Shown here: piece after piece, positions 9,445 through 18,296 of the stretch
Numbering within the stretch: the first letter of the stretch is position 1
How the letters are laid out: every line of letters begins with the position of its first letter
Assembly: GCA_045613385.1 (NCBI GenBank)
Contig: JAZLAW010000009.1
Location: 1 to 58,552, forward strand
Length of the DNA: 58,552 nt
Direction of reading: 5' to 3'
Source of the DNA: SIG565 sp045613385
GTDB lineage: Bacteria; Bacillota; Clostridia; Oscillospirales; Acutalibacteraceae
Notes under the pieces: model-generated
Seen by the model: the letters and a program-made list of their open reading frames with translations, nothing else
The model's database searches: none
What the model was told of the DNA's origin: nothing
Program-made: the position numbers and the translations under genes

Positions 9445-10365
9445 TTACTTACCTGTACTGTCGAGCAACTTAGCAACAAGTGTACGGAACACTGCCATAA
9501 GTACGAACAGGAATATTGAAATTGCTGAAGCATATCCCATTTCCATTCGAGTATGCGCTATATCGACCAAATACATTACTATTGTATCCGCACAGTTATT
9601 AACTGTTGGATACTCACACATTGTTGTGATAACGGCACCGATTGAGAAAGAAGATGCAATCTGCATAACGGCACCGAACAAGAGAATTTCCTTCATTGAA
9701 GGCAAAGTTATGTACCAAAGCTCTTGCCAACGGTTTCTGATACCGTCAATAGCACCGGCTTCAAAGAGAGATACGTTAATACTCTGAAGACCTGCAATGT
9801 CGGCCAAGAAGGATACACCCATACTCGACCAAAGAGATACCGCAATAATAATCGGAATTATATATTCCGGTGTCTTAAGCCACTGCACCGGCTCGTTCAA
9901 GAGGCCGACACTTAAAAGTAAACTGTTTACATAACCGTAAGCATCGGCACTGAATGCTGTCTGCCAGATAAAATATGCGTTACCCGCAAGGTTAGGCGCA
10001 TAGAAAAGGAATGATAAGAAGCTTCTTACCGATGGGTTGAATTCATTAATGAACCACGCAAGAACATAGGAAAGCAAGAAGCCGCCGGGTGCTGTTGCAA
10101 TGGCAAAAATGATAGTGTTGGTTGCAATTTTACCGAACATATCGTCGGTTACGAACATACGAAGGAAGTTTTCAAGTCCTACAAATTTAGGAGATGATAA
10201 CGAGTCATATGAACAGAATGATAAAACAAGTGATGTCAAAACAGGCAATACTGTCATTATAAAGAAGAGAATAAGGAAAGGCGCGGCAAGTACGAGCATT
10301 GAAACTTCACTACCGCCAAAAGAATTCTTATATTTCTTCTGTTTGAGATTAACATTATTAGTCAA
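9445..10365 (-). CDS. Carbohydrate ABC transporter permease (second set, MalF-like), TTG start
   Basis: 306 residues from a TTG at 10365-10363, chosen because GAGGAGA lies 9 bases ahead. An ATG 20 codons further up has no good site and would overlap the preceding gene by 68 bases. With the TTG start the overlap with the stop of the upstream gene is 8 bases, implying translational coupling. About six membrane segments are seen, starting at 'LAAPFLILFFIMTVLPVLTS', and the EAA loop is 'LFEAGAIDGIRNRWQELWYI'. It forms a pore with the permease at 8533. Confidence 0.88.
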   Translation of the reverse strand: MTNNVNLKQKKYKNSFGGSEVSMLVLAAPFLILFFIMTVLPVLTSLVLSFCSYDSLSSPKFVGLENFLRMFVTDDMFGKIATNTIIFAIATAPGGFLLSYVLAWFINEFNPSVRSFLSFLFYAPNLAGNAYFIWQTAFSADAYGYVNSLLLSVGLLNEPVQWLKTPEYIIPIIIAVSLWSSMGVSFLADIAGLQSINVSLFEAGAIDGIRNRWQELWYITLPSMKEILLFGAVMQIASSFSIGAVITTMCEYPTVNNCADTIVMYLVDIAHTRMEMGYASAISIFLFVLMAVFRTLVAKLLDSTGK

Positions 10366-13255
10366 GGCCGTATTCTCCTCTCTTTCTTGCAATTTCTTCG
10401 TCAGCAACCTTACCCCATTTAACAATCATATCCTTTGGATTTTCGTTAAGGTTGATAACATTCCAGAATGCCTGGTAAATAGAACGTGTTACATAGTAAC
10501 CTCCGGGAACTTCCCTAAGTCCTTCTACGTGATCCCAACTCTGAAGGATTACGTCAAGGTCATCAGACTCCCAAGAAAGTTTCTTAACCGCTTCTACGTT
10601 TGCAGAGTCACGACGTCCAACTTCACCAAGAATTGCTTCTATCATCATAGAATATCTGCTCTGAATTGTATCGGATGTCCACCAGTTAATGAAGTCCCAG
10701 CCGATATCAGGATGTTTAGCAACTATCGGTATAACACAACACATACCGCTATCTGCTTGCGTATAGTCTATTGTGCCATCTTCGCGTTCTGTACCCGGAA
10801 GCGGAGCAATAGACCACTTACCTGTAATTTCGGGTGCTGCTTGGCTGAAGGTCGTATACTGAGCATAGGGGCTTATGCCAAGCGGCATTGTACCGTCACG
10901 GAAACGGTTATAGAAACTGAATGCCGTATCATAGCCCAAATTGGTAAAGAAGTCTGTCCAGTAAACGAAGGTCTCAACCGATTGACCTTGCGTAGCTGTG
11001 GTAGCCTTTCCGTCCGCAGTATAAAGGTCGGTACCGCGCTGCTTTAAGAAGGTCGCATAGTAGAAAACTGCACCGGCACCAGGCATACCTACTGCAAAAT
11101 TCTGTCTTTGTAAAAGTGCTGTAAGATTTCTGAACTCTTCCCAGGTTTTGGGAACATCGCTCTCTGTAAGACCTAATTTTTCAAATGTATCTGTACGGTA
11201 GAACATGATATCGAAGGTCTGTGTATCGGGAATACCATAGGTCTTTCCATCCAATACATACGGGTCTATCGCACCGGGTTTAAAGCGCGTAAGCAACTCT
11301 TCATAACCGGGCATATCCTGTAATTCATACAAAGCGCCGCGCATACCGTAGTTGACCGGCTCGGTTCTCGGCTGACCTATAAGTACGTCAGGTCCTGCGC
11401 CCGAAAGAATTGCCTGAGTCAAAGTAGCACCAACAATCTGGATATTAACGTTAACATTTGGATAGAGTGTTTCAAACGAGTCTCTGACAAGCGAAGTCAA
11501 AATCTGTGTCTGATCACGACCCCATGTAACCCAAATTGTCATTGTTGTTTTGCCGTCTACGTTATCGGTAGAGTATTTATAGTCATCCATAAAGGAAACT
11601 ACAAATCTTTCAAATGTGTAAACGGTTTTGTTCCACCAATTTTCCATTATCATTTCATACTCTGCATCGGGAGCCGCGAATATAATCTGGTCAATATCAA
11701 GTGGAAGTTTTGCAAGGTCTGCAATAAGAGCCGCTACAGAACAATAGTTATCGTAGTATGTAGCAACATATTTCTGTGCTGTGTAAGGATTATTGTAGAA
11801 ATCATTCATAACGCGGACCATATTCTGAATTGTTGAAATGTAGGTACCGCTGGTTTCACCTGTGATTTCGGTAATCTTAGCACAAAGATTATCAAGACGT
11901 TCTATGTTTCTGAGCAATGTATCGTTGAATCCCGGAATCTGCTCAAAGAACTCATAGCTACGGCCCGTATCTATGTTGTCCCCCGTAATCATACGGATTT
12001 TTAAATACAAATCACTTAATTCGTATGTAATGTCATTGAGTTCGCGGCTGATTTCTCCAAAGCCGCCCAATGTAACGGTAAGACTTACTTCGTGTTTACC
12101 TTTTGTAAGATAAATATACGCTGTTTCATCCCCTACTTTGAATTCCTGGAATTTCCAGTTGCCACCATAGTAGAAGGAAATCTGTTCCGCTTCATTAAAT
12201 GGGCTCTTGCCATCAATTTTAAGACTACGGAAGGAGTTGCCGTTAATAACCTGGTCCTGACGGAAACGGAAAGCAACCTTATAAAGACCGTCTTCAGGTA
12301 CATCTATTTCCCAGAAGATACTTTCGTTCGGTGTCTGCCAACCGGTTGAACCGATATAGTTTGTAACTTCCTTAAAAGCGCCTGTCTGGTGTAAACTCTG
12401 CACACTCGGGTCACTGTTATCAATAAAAGGAGTCATTGAAGAAGTGCTCTTATACTTTGCGTTTTCGCCTTCAATTTTAATTTCTTTGCCTGTATATTTT
12501 GCATAACCTTTCTGTTCATATTCTTTTTTAGCATCAGAATACGAAACCTTCTTTTCAGGAGCAGCAAGAGTTACTGCCGCAAGATACAGTTCACCTGAAC
12601 GAACCTTGACAGTAATGGTATGAGTACCAACGCTAAGCGCAACTTTAAGCGGGTCAATAAACTGACCTGTCTTATCCATTGCCTTAACGCTTCTATACAT
12701 AAACGTTTCAATCTGTTCCGAAGCATAAACGTTGCCTTTGCCATCGCTTACGCCTTCAGGTTTAGCGTCCTTGAAGCTTCTTTCAAAATTAACCGCTTCC
12801 AAAGATTCATAGGGATATTTGCCATCAACCATAAATCCGAATGCAAGCGGCAGACCGCGTCCTGCAATAGGACAGTAGGTCAGCATAATTTCATACATCC
12901 CTGCCGTCTGAACATCAAAGGTATATGTAATTTCACCTTTCTCACCAAGGACTTTAACTACGCCATCCAACTTTTTACCGTTTTCATCGGTATATTCGCC
13001 TTGATTTGTAACATTTGCTTCGGCGGATACTTCGGTATAGGCGTCTGCCTTTATAACAACGTCACTTGTAGCATCGTTATAACCCGCATTTTTTTGCAAA
13101 TATTCTTTGTAACTATTGTTAGTCACTGTAGTTTCGTTGACAACGGGAGCTGTTGCTATAGGGTCTTCTACTTTTGCTTCTTCAGCAGAGCAGACCGGCA
13201 TCAACACCGTCAAAGAAAGGGCCAGAACTAACAATATCGCAAAGCACTTCTTCAT
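10358..13255 (-). CDS. Giant extracellular sugar-binding protein with N-terminal carbohydrate-binding-like domains
   Basis: 965 residues, over twice the length of a normal binding protein. Residues 1-24 are a signal peptide without a lipobox (ends 'MPVCSAEE'). About 60-240 and 250-420 form two similar beta-sandwich segments ('GEITYTFDVQTAGMYEIMLT' and 'FWEIDVPEDGLYKVAFRFRQ'), each resembling carbohydrate-binding modules. A helical linker follows. From about 560 to the end lies a family 1 solute-binding domain ('TIWVTWGRDQTQILTSLVRD', 'GPDVLIGQP', 'DGKTYGIPDTQTFDIMFYRT'). It is the first gene of the block, with promoter 13340-13368 and GGAGA before the ATG. It presumably captures a polymer or oligosaccharide for the permeases at 8533 and 9445. 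Without a lipid anchor, retention at the cell surface is unexplained. Confidence 0.85.
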   Translation of the reverse strand: MKKCFAILLVLALSLTVLMPVCSAEEAKVEDPIATAPVVNETTVTNNSYKEYLQKNAGYNDATSDVVIKADAYTEVSAEANVTNQGEYTDENGKKLDGVVKVLGEKGEITYTFDVQTAGMYEIMLTYCPIAGRGLPLAFGFMVDGKYPYESLEAVNFERSFKDAKPEGVSDGKGNVYASEQIETFMYRSVKAMDKTGQFIDPLKVALSVGTHTITVKVRSGELYLAAVTLAAPEKKVSYSDAKKEYEQKGYAKYTGKEIKIEGENAKYKSTSSMTPFIDNSDPSVQSLHQTGAFKEVTNYIGSTGWQTPNESIFWEIDVPEDGLYKVAFRFRQDQVINGNSFRSLKIDGKSPFNEAEQISFYYGGNWKFQEFKVGDETAYIYLTKGKHEVSLTVTLGGFGEISRELNDITYELSDLYLKIRMITGDNIDTGRSYEFFEQIPGFNDTLLRNIERLDNLCAKITEITGETSGTYISTIQNMVRVMNDFYNNPYTAQKYVATYYDNYCSVAALIADLAKLPLDIDQIIFAAPDAEYEMIMENWWNKTVYTFERFVVSFMDDYKYSTDNVDGKTTMTIWVTWGRDQTQILTSLVRDSFETLYPNVNVNIQIVGATLTQAILSGAGPDVLIGQPRTEPVNYGMRGALYELQDMPGYEELLTRFKPGAIDPYVLDGKTYGIPDTQTFDIMFYRTDTFEKLGLTESDVPKTWEEFRNLTALLQRQNFAVGMPGAGAVFYYATFLKQRGTDLYTADGKATTATQGQSVETFVYWTDFFTNLGYDTAFSFYNRFRDGTMPLGISPYAQYTTFSQAAPEITGKWSIAPLPGTEREDGTIDYTQADSGMCCVIPIVAKHPDIGWDFINWWTSDTIQSRYSMMIEAILGEVGRRDSANVEAVKKLSWESDDLDVILQSWDHVEGLREVPGGYYVTRSIYQAFWNVINLNENPKDMIVKWGKVADEEIARKRGEYGLD

Positions 13256-13339
13256 AAATTCACTTCTCCTTCAAAGTTTTTATGCGTGTTTTATAACCCC
13301 TTTAATATAGAGACAATAAACCACTATACTTACTGTATA

Positions 13340-13368
13340 ATAGTACCAAATAGCGCGGTATTTGTCAA
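13340..13368 (-). promoter_or_regulatory. Sigma-A promoter of the eight-gene sugar transport block
   Basis: TTGACA (13368-13363), 17 bases, TACTAT (13345-13340) on the minus strand, 85 bases upstream of the first gene. The gap 13256-13592 otherwise holds only this promoter and the divergent one at 13517. Confidence 0.7.
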
Positions 13369-13516
13369 GTGATTTTGAACAACTTGAGATGAAAATTTTT
13401 ATGGTTTTTGTAGTGGTTTGCACAAAAAAAACCTCAAATTTTTTGCATATTTTCCAAAGTCTTACAAGTTGTGTCATGTTCCATTTTAATGCCCCATATA
13501 TTGTATAAGTTTCCTA

Positions 13517-13544
13517 TTGACAATTTTTTGTGTTCATTTATAAT
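13517..13544 (+). promoter_or_regulatory. Sigma-A promoter of the RsgI-like gene
   Basis: TTGACA (13517-13522), 16 bases, TATAAT (13539-13544), 49 bases before the ATG at 13593. Confidence 0.7.
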
Positions 13545-13592
13545 TAATAGTATAAAAAACTATTTTTATGATTTATAGGAGAAAATAAACAT

Positions 13593-14555
13593 ATGTTTAA
13601 TATCCAAAAGCAAAAACTAGTTGTTTTCATAGCCTTAGGGCTGGTGCTTATTATCGCTTTATCAATCGGAATTGCCGCAATATTAAAGCCTAAAAAAGCC
13701 CCTGTTTCAGCCGAGTACATAACAGTTACAATAGACGATACCGTGGCCGCCACTTTTACGCTTGATAAGTTCGATTATTCGGTTATAAAGGCAGAAACCG
13801 TTAACAAAGCAGACGGTTTTTTAATTAGTGGTATAGACAATCGTATTTCCTTCCCCCAGGCTATGAATTCTTTTATAAAAGCTATGCTCGATGCCAAAAA
13901 AATAACAACCGATGAAACGGGTGTTATGCTTTTTGCCGTTGAAAGCCGAAATCAGGATGATTTCGAAAAATTAGCTAACTATTTTAGAGATGCGCTTAAA
14001 GAAAATAATTGCAAATCCCGAATTTATACACTTTACTTTAAAGTAAAGGAAAACTCAGTTTCCGAGTACGCACAACAAAAAGACGTTTCCTATGCAAAAG
14101 CATATCTGTGTAAAAAAATCGAAAGAGAAACATCTCTTAATGCTAACGAATTAATTGCTCTTTCCGTAACTGAAATAGTAGAAAAAGTTAATAATGCCGC
14201 GAAAGATGATCTTCTCAGTAAGATTGAAAGTGAAACTATTGAAGAACAAAAAAAGGAAGAAATAAAGGATAACCCGAGCGTTCCTGTGTCTTCCGGAAAT
14301 ATTTCGAGCGAAGACTCTTCGAATGAAAACTCTTCCAGCGAGTCAACTTCAAGCAATGACACTTCAAGTGGTAATATTTCGAGTGGTGATACATCAAGTG
14401 GCAATACTTCAAGCGGTAACACTTCAAGCGGTAACACTTCAAGCGGTGACACTTCAAGCGGTAACACTTCGAGTGGTGACACATCAAGTGGTGACACTTC
14501 TTCAAATGTTTTTACAGAAGAAACCGACAGTTCCGGTTGGATTGATGTATATTAA
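13593..14555 (+). CDS. Membrane-anchored RsgI-middle-domain-like protein with Ser/Thr/Gly repeat tail
   Basis: 320 residues. A short basic start and one membrane segment (about 10-32, 'LVVFIALGLVLIIALSIGIA') are followed by a domain of about 160 residues. This domain resembles the extracellular middle domain of RsgI-type anti-sigma factors: strand-rich start, 'DGFLISGIDNRISFPQAMNS', a second alpha/beta unit, then 'DVSYAKAYLCKKIERET' and 'NELIALSVTEIVEKV'. The N-terminal anti-sigma domain of true RsgI proteins is absent. From about residue 235 the chain is low-complexity, with NTSSG/DTSSG units. The repeat may be a flexible, perhaps glycosylated, surface spacer (inference). AGGAGA precedes the ATG, and a shared terminator follows. 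Function unknown. Confidence 0.7.
   Translation: MFNIQKQKLVVFIALGLVLIIALSIGIAAILKPKKAPVSAEYITVTIDDTVAATFTLDKFDYSVIKAETVNKADGFLISGIDNRISFPQAMNSFIKAMLDAKKITTDETGVMLFAVESRNQDDFEKLANYFRDALKENNCKSRIYTLYFKVKENSVSEYAQQKDVSYAKAYLCKKIERETSLNANELIALSVTEIVEKVNNAAKDDLLSKIESETIEEQKKEEIKDNPSVPVSSGNISSEDSSNENSSSESTSSNDTSSGNISSGDTSSGNTSSGNTSSGNTSSGDTSSGNTSSGDTSSGDTSSNVFTEETDSSGWIDVY
14358..14503 (+). repeat. 15-base tandem repeats encoding (D/N)TSSG
   Basis: Nine full 15-base units plus a partial one, mostly of the form RAYACTTCAAGYGGT, in frame with the gene at 13593. Copy number is likely to vary by slippage without shifting the frame. Confidence 0.85.
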
Positions 14556-14560
14556 AGCAA

Positions 14561-14590
14561 AAACCTTGAGAGCAATGCTCTCAAGGTTTT
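14561..14590. terminator. Bidirectional terminator
   Basis: Inverted repeat AAACCTTGAGAGC / GCTCTCAAGGTTT with A-rich and T-rich flanks. It serves the rightward gene at 13593 and the leftward gene at 14596. Confidence 0.85.
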
Positions 14591-14595
14591 ATATT

Positions 14596-15792
14596 TTATC
14601 CCACAAGTAATGTGCTTAATGCAAAATATCCGGGTCCTACATATTCGATTTTTATTGTATGTTTTCCGTTTGTTAAATTATTATAAAAAATTCTTTCAAG
14701 ACATCCTGCGGTATCCCCGCTCATATTAAAAGTTTTTTCGTTTCCGCCATCTATCCAGACCTTTATGTTGCCGTTCTTTTTTGCATTAAAAACACAACCT
14801 ATAAAGCTACCTTCAAATTCGAATTCAAGTGTTGCGCCATCATTTTTGGCTGCAAGTTCTGATTTATTTCCAATCGAAACTTTAGCCGTTGCTCTGTATC
14901 GCCAGTCTTCATTATATGACAGCTTTTCGACTGCTATAGACTTTACATCTTTTATAGTAGAAGTGGTGGCGCCCGTACCTCCTATATCATGTAGTTTGGC
15001 AGTTTCCTTTTTGGCCGAAGCGAGTAATTCATCAAGCACTCGGCAGACTTCATCGCCATAAACTTTATATCCGTTATCATTCGGGTGCACCGAGTCACCG
15101 AAGTAATAATCCCACTTATTATCCGTTGTGTTTATTTTTTCAATTACTTTTTTGCCCACATCTATACAGGGGATTCCGTAATATTCTGCTACAGTACGAT
15201 GTCCCTTCACATTCGAATATTCAGTATCCAATTTTGAATTATCGGTCACGAAAACGATAATTATATCCGTGTTTGCATTTTTTTCATTTATTTTACGTAT
15301 CATAGCATCGATAAATGTAGCGCTCTCCATTTCGGAAAGACTGGCATAGCTATCATTTATCGCAAACTCAATAAAAACCAAATCGGGATTCTTTGCCAAA
15401 ACTTCATTTTCAAGACGCGCCAGCCCCCACATTGAAGATGTGCCGCCCCTACCTGCATTTGTTTCGACAATCTCTGCCCCCGGATATTTGTCCTTTAACC
15501 ATTGTGTTGTGAGTGTTCTCCACGGTTTCGTTCCACCATAGCCGTTTGTAACCGAACCGCCTATATATGCAACATTAAGTTTTTTATCTTGAGTTAAACA
15601 CCTGTAGGTATTGGCAAGTGTTCTTTTTTCGCCCACAGTACCTGTATATTTAATGGCTTCCTGATTAAAAACATCCGTCACCGTCGTTTCCCCATTTCCC
15701 TGCTCGCCTATATCGTTCGGCGTTTCATTATTACAAGCAGTCATAAGTAATGCCATAACCATTACAAGAAGTAAAGAAATAATCTTTTTCAT
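14596..15792 (-). CDS. SGNH/GDSL-family esterase lipoprotein
   Basis: 398 residues from the ATG at 15792. An ATG two codons earlier sits almost on the GGAGG site, so the second is preferred (7-base spacing). The lipobox 'LMTAC' puts Cys20 as the lipidated residue. The SGNH core is clear: block I 'IGGSVTNGYGG' with the nucleophile Ser, block III-like 'FAINDS', block V 'DSVHPNDNGY' with catalytic Asp and His. About 260-398 is a beta-sandwich ('GATLEFEFEGSFIGCVFNAK') like a carbohydrate-binding or esterase accessory domain. It probably deacetylates a polysaccharide at the cell surface (family knowledge; substrate unknown). Confidence 0.85.
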   Translation of the reverse strand: MKKIISLLLVMVMALLMTACNNETPNDIGEQGNGETTVTDVFNQEAIKYTGTVGEKRTLANTYRCLTQDKKLNVAYIGGSVTNGYGGTKPWRTLTTQWLKDKYPGAEIVETNAGRGGTSSMWGLARLENEVLAKNPDLVFIEFAINDSYASLSEMESATFIDAMIRKINEKNANTDIIIVFVTDNSKLDTEYSNVKGHRTVAEYYGIPCIDVGKKVIEKINTTDNKWDYYFGDSVHPNDNGYKVYGDEVCRVLDELLASAKKETAKLHDIGGTGATTSTIKDVKSIAVEKLSYNEDWRYRATAKVSIGNKSELAAKNDGATLEFEFEGSFIGCVFNAKKNGNIKVWIDGGNEKTFNMSGDTAGCLERIFYNNLTNGKHTIKIEYVGPGYFALSTLLVG

Positions 15793-15843
15793 ATGCATTC
15801 CTCCTTACTTAATATTACTATCTGCTACACACTTTTGCAAGAG

Positions 15844-15872
15844 TTGATTTTTCTTTTTCAGTATTGTATAAT
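15844..15872 (+). promoter_or_regulatory. Sigma-A promoter of the sugar isomerase/epimerase gene
   Basis: TTGATT (15844-15849), 17 bases, TATAAT (15867-15872), 22 bases before the ATG at 15895. Confidence 0.65.
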
Positions 15873-15894
15873 CGGTATGTTAGGAGATGTATAT

Positions 15895-16785
15895 ATGTTA
15901 GTTTCTTCTTGTACAAAACCTGTGACTAACTACAAAAGTCATCTGGAATGTATAAAGGACTTCGCCGATGCAGGTTTTGACTGTATTGATATAAGCCTTT
16001 TCGATATGGAAAAGGGTTGCGACAGTGTTTTTTTAAATGACAACTGGCAAAATTATGCGAAAGAACTTAAAGCAGAAGCCGAAAATCACGGAATATTTTA
16101 CAATCAGGCTCACGCGCCCTATAAAATGGATATGCGGAAATATCTGCAAAGCGACTTAGCAAAGCAGGATGTTATTTTTCGACTTACTCGCGCGATAGAA
16201 GTAGCTGCTACGGTTGGAGCTGCAGCTATTGTCATTCACCCGATACACTGTTGGGAATATAGTACTTTTTCTCACGAAGAAGCATTCAGGATCAATAAAG
16301 AATTTTACGGACTTTTAGCGCCGACAGCTAAAAAAAACGGTATAAAAATTGCTATTGAAAATATGTGGGAACGCGACAAAAAAACAGGAAAAATTACTCA
16401 GAGCGTGTGCTCCGACCCAAATGAACTCGCTTACTATATAGATGAGCTTAACAAAATGTCCGATTGCTTTGTAGCTTGTCTTGATATAGGTCACTGTGTA
16501 CTGACGGGAATTAGCCCTGATACCGCCATTTTTATTCTGGGCGAACGACTTGCGGCCCTGCATATACACGACAACGATTTAAAGGGTGATAAACACACTC
16601 TGCCAACTTTAGGAAAAATCGATTATTCTGCGGTAATGAAGGCTCTAAAAGAAAATAACTACCGCGGTGTGTTTACACTGGAAAGTCACGGATTTATATC
16701 CGGTTTTGATAAATCTTTCCATTCAGAAGCCCTTAAATTTGCGGTTAGTGTATCCCGACATCTGATAAATAGCGTTAATATGTAA
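15895..16785 (+). CDS. Sugar phosphate isomerase/epimerase (xylose isomerase-like TIM barrel)
   Basis: 296 residues. The start at 15895 has TTAGGAG ahead of it; the frame is open for 34 more codons upstream but the promoter at 15844-15872 lies there. The chain is a TIM barrel of the AP-endonuclease-2 family with the usual metal-site strand ends: 'VIHPIH', 'IAIENMW', 'CLDIGH', 'LHIHDND' and 'FTLESHG'. These Glu/His/Asp residues normally bind one or two divalent metals. The substrate is likely a keto-sugar or cyclitol, but cannot be named. Cytoplasmic, single-gene unit ending in a shared terminator. Confidence 0.85.
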   Translation: MLVSSCTKPVTNYKSHLECIKDFADAGFDCIDISLFDMEKGCDSVFLNDNWQNYAKELKAEAENHGIFYNQAHAPYKMDMRKYLQSDLAKQDVIFRLTRAIEVAATVGAAAIVIHPIHCWEYSTFSHEEAFRINKEFYGLLAPTAKKNGIKIAIENMWERDKKTGKITQSVCSDPNELAYYIDELNKMSDCFVACLDIGHCVLTGISPDTAIFILGERLAALHIHDNDLKGDKHTLPTLGKIDYSAVMKALKENNYRGVFTLESHGFISGFDKSFHSEALKFAVSVSRHLINSVNM

Positions 16786-16786
16786 C

Positions 16787-16822
16787 AAAAAACTGTGTGG
16801 GTTTCCCCTACACAGTTTTTTG
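16787..16822. terminator. Bidirectional terminator
   Basis: Stem ACTGTGTGGG / CTACACAGT with A-rich left and T-rich right flanks, between convergent genes ending at 16785 and 16823. Confidence 0.85.
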
Positions 16823-17581
16823 TTAGAAAGATTCAAGAGATTTGTTTAAAAAAGCCTTTGTTTTTTCGCTTTGTGGGTTATCGAATACCTGTTCAGGTGT
16901 CCCCATTTCTTCAATAACACCATCTGCCATAAATATAATTTTATCTGCAACATTACGGGCAAATTCCATTTCGTGAGTTACTACAATCATAGTGCTGTCC
17001 CCGCTTTTGAGACCCTTTATAACCCTTAACACTTCACCTGTAAGCTCGGGGTCGAGCGCACTTGTCGGCTCGTCAAAACAGAGTATATCAGGACTCATCG
17101 CAAGAGCTCGGGCAATAGCTACACGTTGTTGCTGTCCGCCGGATAATTCACACGGATAATAATTGGTCCTGTCTTTCAGTCCAACGCGTTCTATCAGACT
17201 GTTTGCCAACTCATTGATTTCTTCATCGGTGCCTTTCCCAAGTAAGCGCGGAGCCAGGGTAATATTATCTATTACGCTATATTGCGGAAACAGGTTGAAA
17301 TTCTGGAACACAAGACCAAAATGCAATCTGTTTTGTCTGATTTCTTCATCACTTTTCTGCTCGGCACTTTCAGAATCAAAAAGCACCTTCCCATTTACCG
17401 AAATCAATCCCTTATTTGGTATTTCCAAAAAATTAAGACAACGAAGCAGCGTTGTTTTTCCCGACCCGGAAGAGCCGATAATTGCTAACACTTCACCTTT
17501 TTCAAGAGTAAAGTCTATGCCCTTTAAAATTTCGGTTTTGCCAAAACTTTTACATATATTTTTTACTTCTAATACCGACAT
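16823..17581 (-). CDS. Polar amino acid ABC transporter ATP-binding protein (GlnQ-like)
   Basis: 252 residues, standard for the family. Walker A 'GSSGSGKTT', Q-loop 'VFQNFNLFPQ', signature 'LSGGQQQR', Walker B 'ILCFDEPTSALDPE' and switch His in 'VTHEMEFA' are all intact. It follows the permease gene by two bases and completes a transporter with 17584 and 18297. The QQQR form of the signature and the overall pattern fit the polar amino acid uptake class rather than sugar transporters, so it is not the missing ATPase of the sugar block. Confidence 0.93.
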   Translation of the reverse strand: MSVLEVKNICKSFGKTEILKGIDFTLEKGEVLAIIGSSGSGKTTLLRCLNFLEIPNKGLISVNGKVLFDSESAEQKSDEEIRQNRLHFGLVFQNFNLFPQYSVIDNITLAPRLLGKGTDEEINELANSLIERVGLKDRTNYYPCELSGGQQQRVAIARALAMSPDILCFDEPTSALDPELTGEVLRVIKGLKSGDSTMIVVTHEMEFARNVADKIIFMADGVIEEMGTPEQVFDNPQSEKTKAFLNKSLESF

Positions 17582-17583
17582 AA

Positions 17584-18279
17584 CTAACTCCTGAAATAGT
17601 CTAATTTTTTCTCACACTTGCCAAGAACAATAGTGAGTATACCGACAAACAAAAGGTAAAATACGCCGGTATAGAAAAGCGGCCATACAAGCGCCTTTGT
17701 TGCGGCGAGTTCCTTTGCCTGTTTAATTATTTCACAAACAACTATACAATTTGCAAGAGCTGTATCTTTGATAAGTGTAATTATTTCGTTGGACATAGGC
17801 GGTAAAATGCGCTTTACAACCTGCTTTAGGACTATTTTGCGGAAAACCTGTGACTTAGTAAGTCCAAGTACATATCCCGCCTCATACTGACCTTTTGAAA
17901 TACTTTCAATACCGCCACGGTAAATTTCGCTGAAATAACAAGCATAATTCACCGTAAACGCGATAAGTACCGCCACTATTCTTCCCGCATCTTCAATGCC
18001 GTAATTTGTGAACATAAATCTGTCTATACGGCTAAACATCGGAAAATGAAACAACAGTCCCGGTACGTAATAAATTATAAATATCTGCAGCATGAGCGGA
18101 ATTCCGCGCACAATCCACACGACAACTTTGGAAATAGCTTTCACAGGTTTAAATCGACTCATTGAACAAAAGGCTATAGGCAAACCAAGCGGTGCGCCGC
18201 AAAGCAGCGTCACCGCAAAGATTAGCAAAGAGATTTTGAAGCCGTCAAACAGAAAAGCTGTGACTTCTAAAAAAGACAT
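17584..18279 (-). CDS. Amino acid ABC transporter permease (GlnP/HisM family)
   Basis: 231 residues with about five membrane segments (10-35, 55-80, 90-115, 180-195, 200-220). The conserved loop 'EAGYVLGLTKSQVFRKIVLK' around 133-155 is the EAA motif of polar amino acid permeases, and 'RGIPLMLQIFIIYYVPG' is a typical family segment. Only one permease is present, so it probably works as a homodimer. GGAG precedes the ATG. It lies 17 bases after the binding protein gene. Confidence 0.92.
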   Translation of the reverse strand: MSFLEVTAFLFDGFKISLLIFAVTLLCGAPLGLPIAFCSMSRFKPVKAISKVVVWIVRGIPLMLQIFIIYYVPGLLFHFPMFSRIDRFMFTNYGIEDAGRIVAVLIAFTVNYACYFSEIYRGGIESISKGQYEAGYVLGLTKSQVFRKIVLKQVVKRILPPMSNEIITLIKDTALANCIVVCEIIKQAKELAATKALVWPLFYTGVFYLLFVGILTIVLGKCEKKLDYFRS

Positions 18280-18296
18280 TTTTTTACTCCGTTAAA

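Noticed and set aside
14090..14505. Leftward open frames of 89-135 codons opposite the repeat tail
   Set aside because: Produced by the 15-base repeats of the rightward gene; no SD, and the sequence is only repeated SPLEV-like units.
16823..17581. This ATPase as the energy source of the sugar transport block
   Set aside because: Its motifs and operon partners are those of polar amino acid transporters, not the MsmK/UgpC class.
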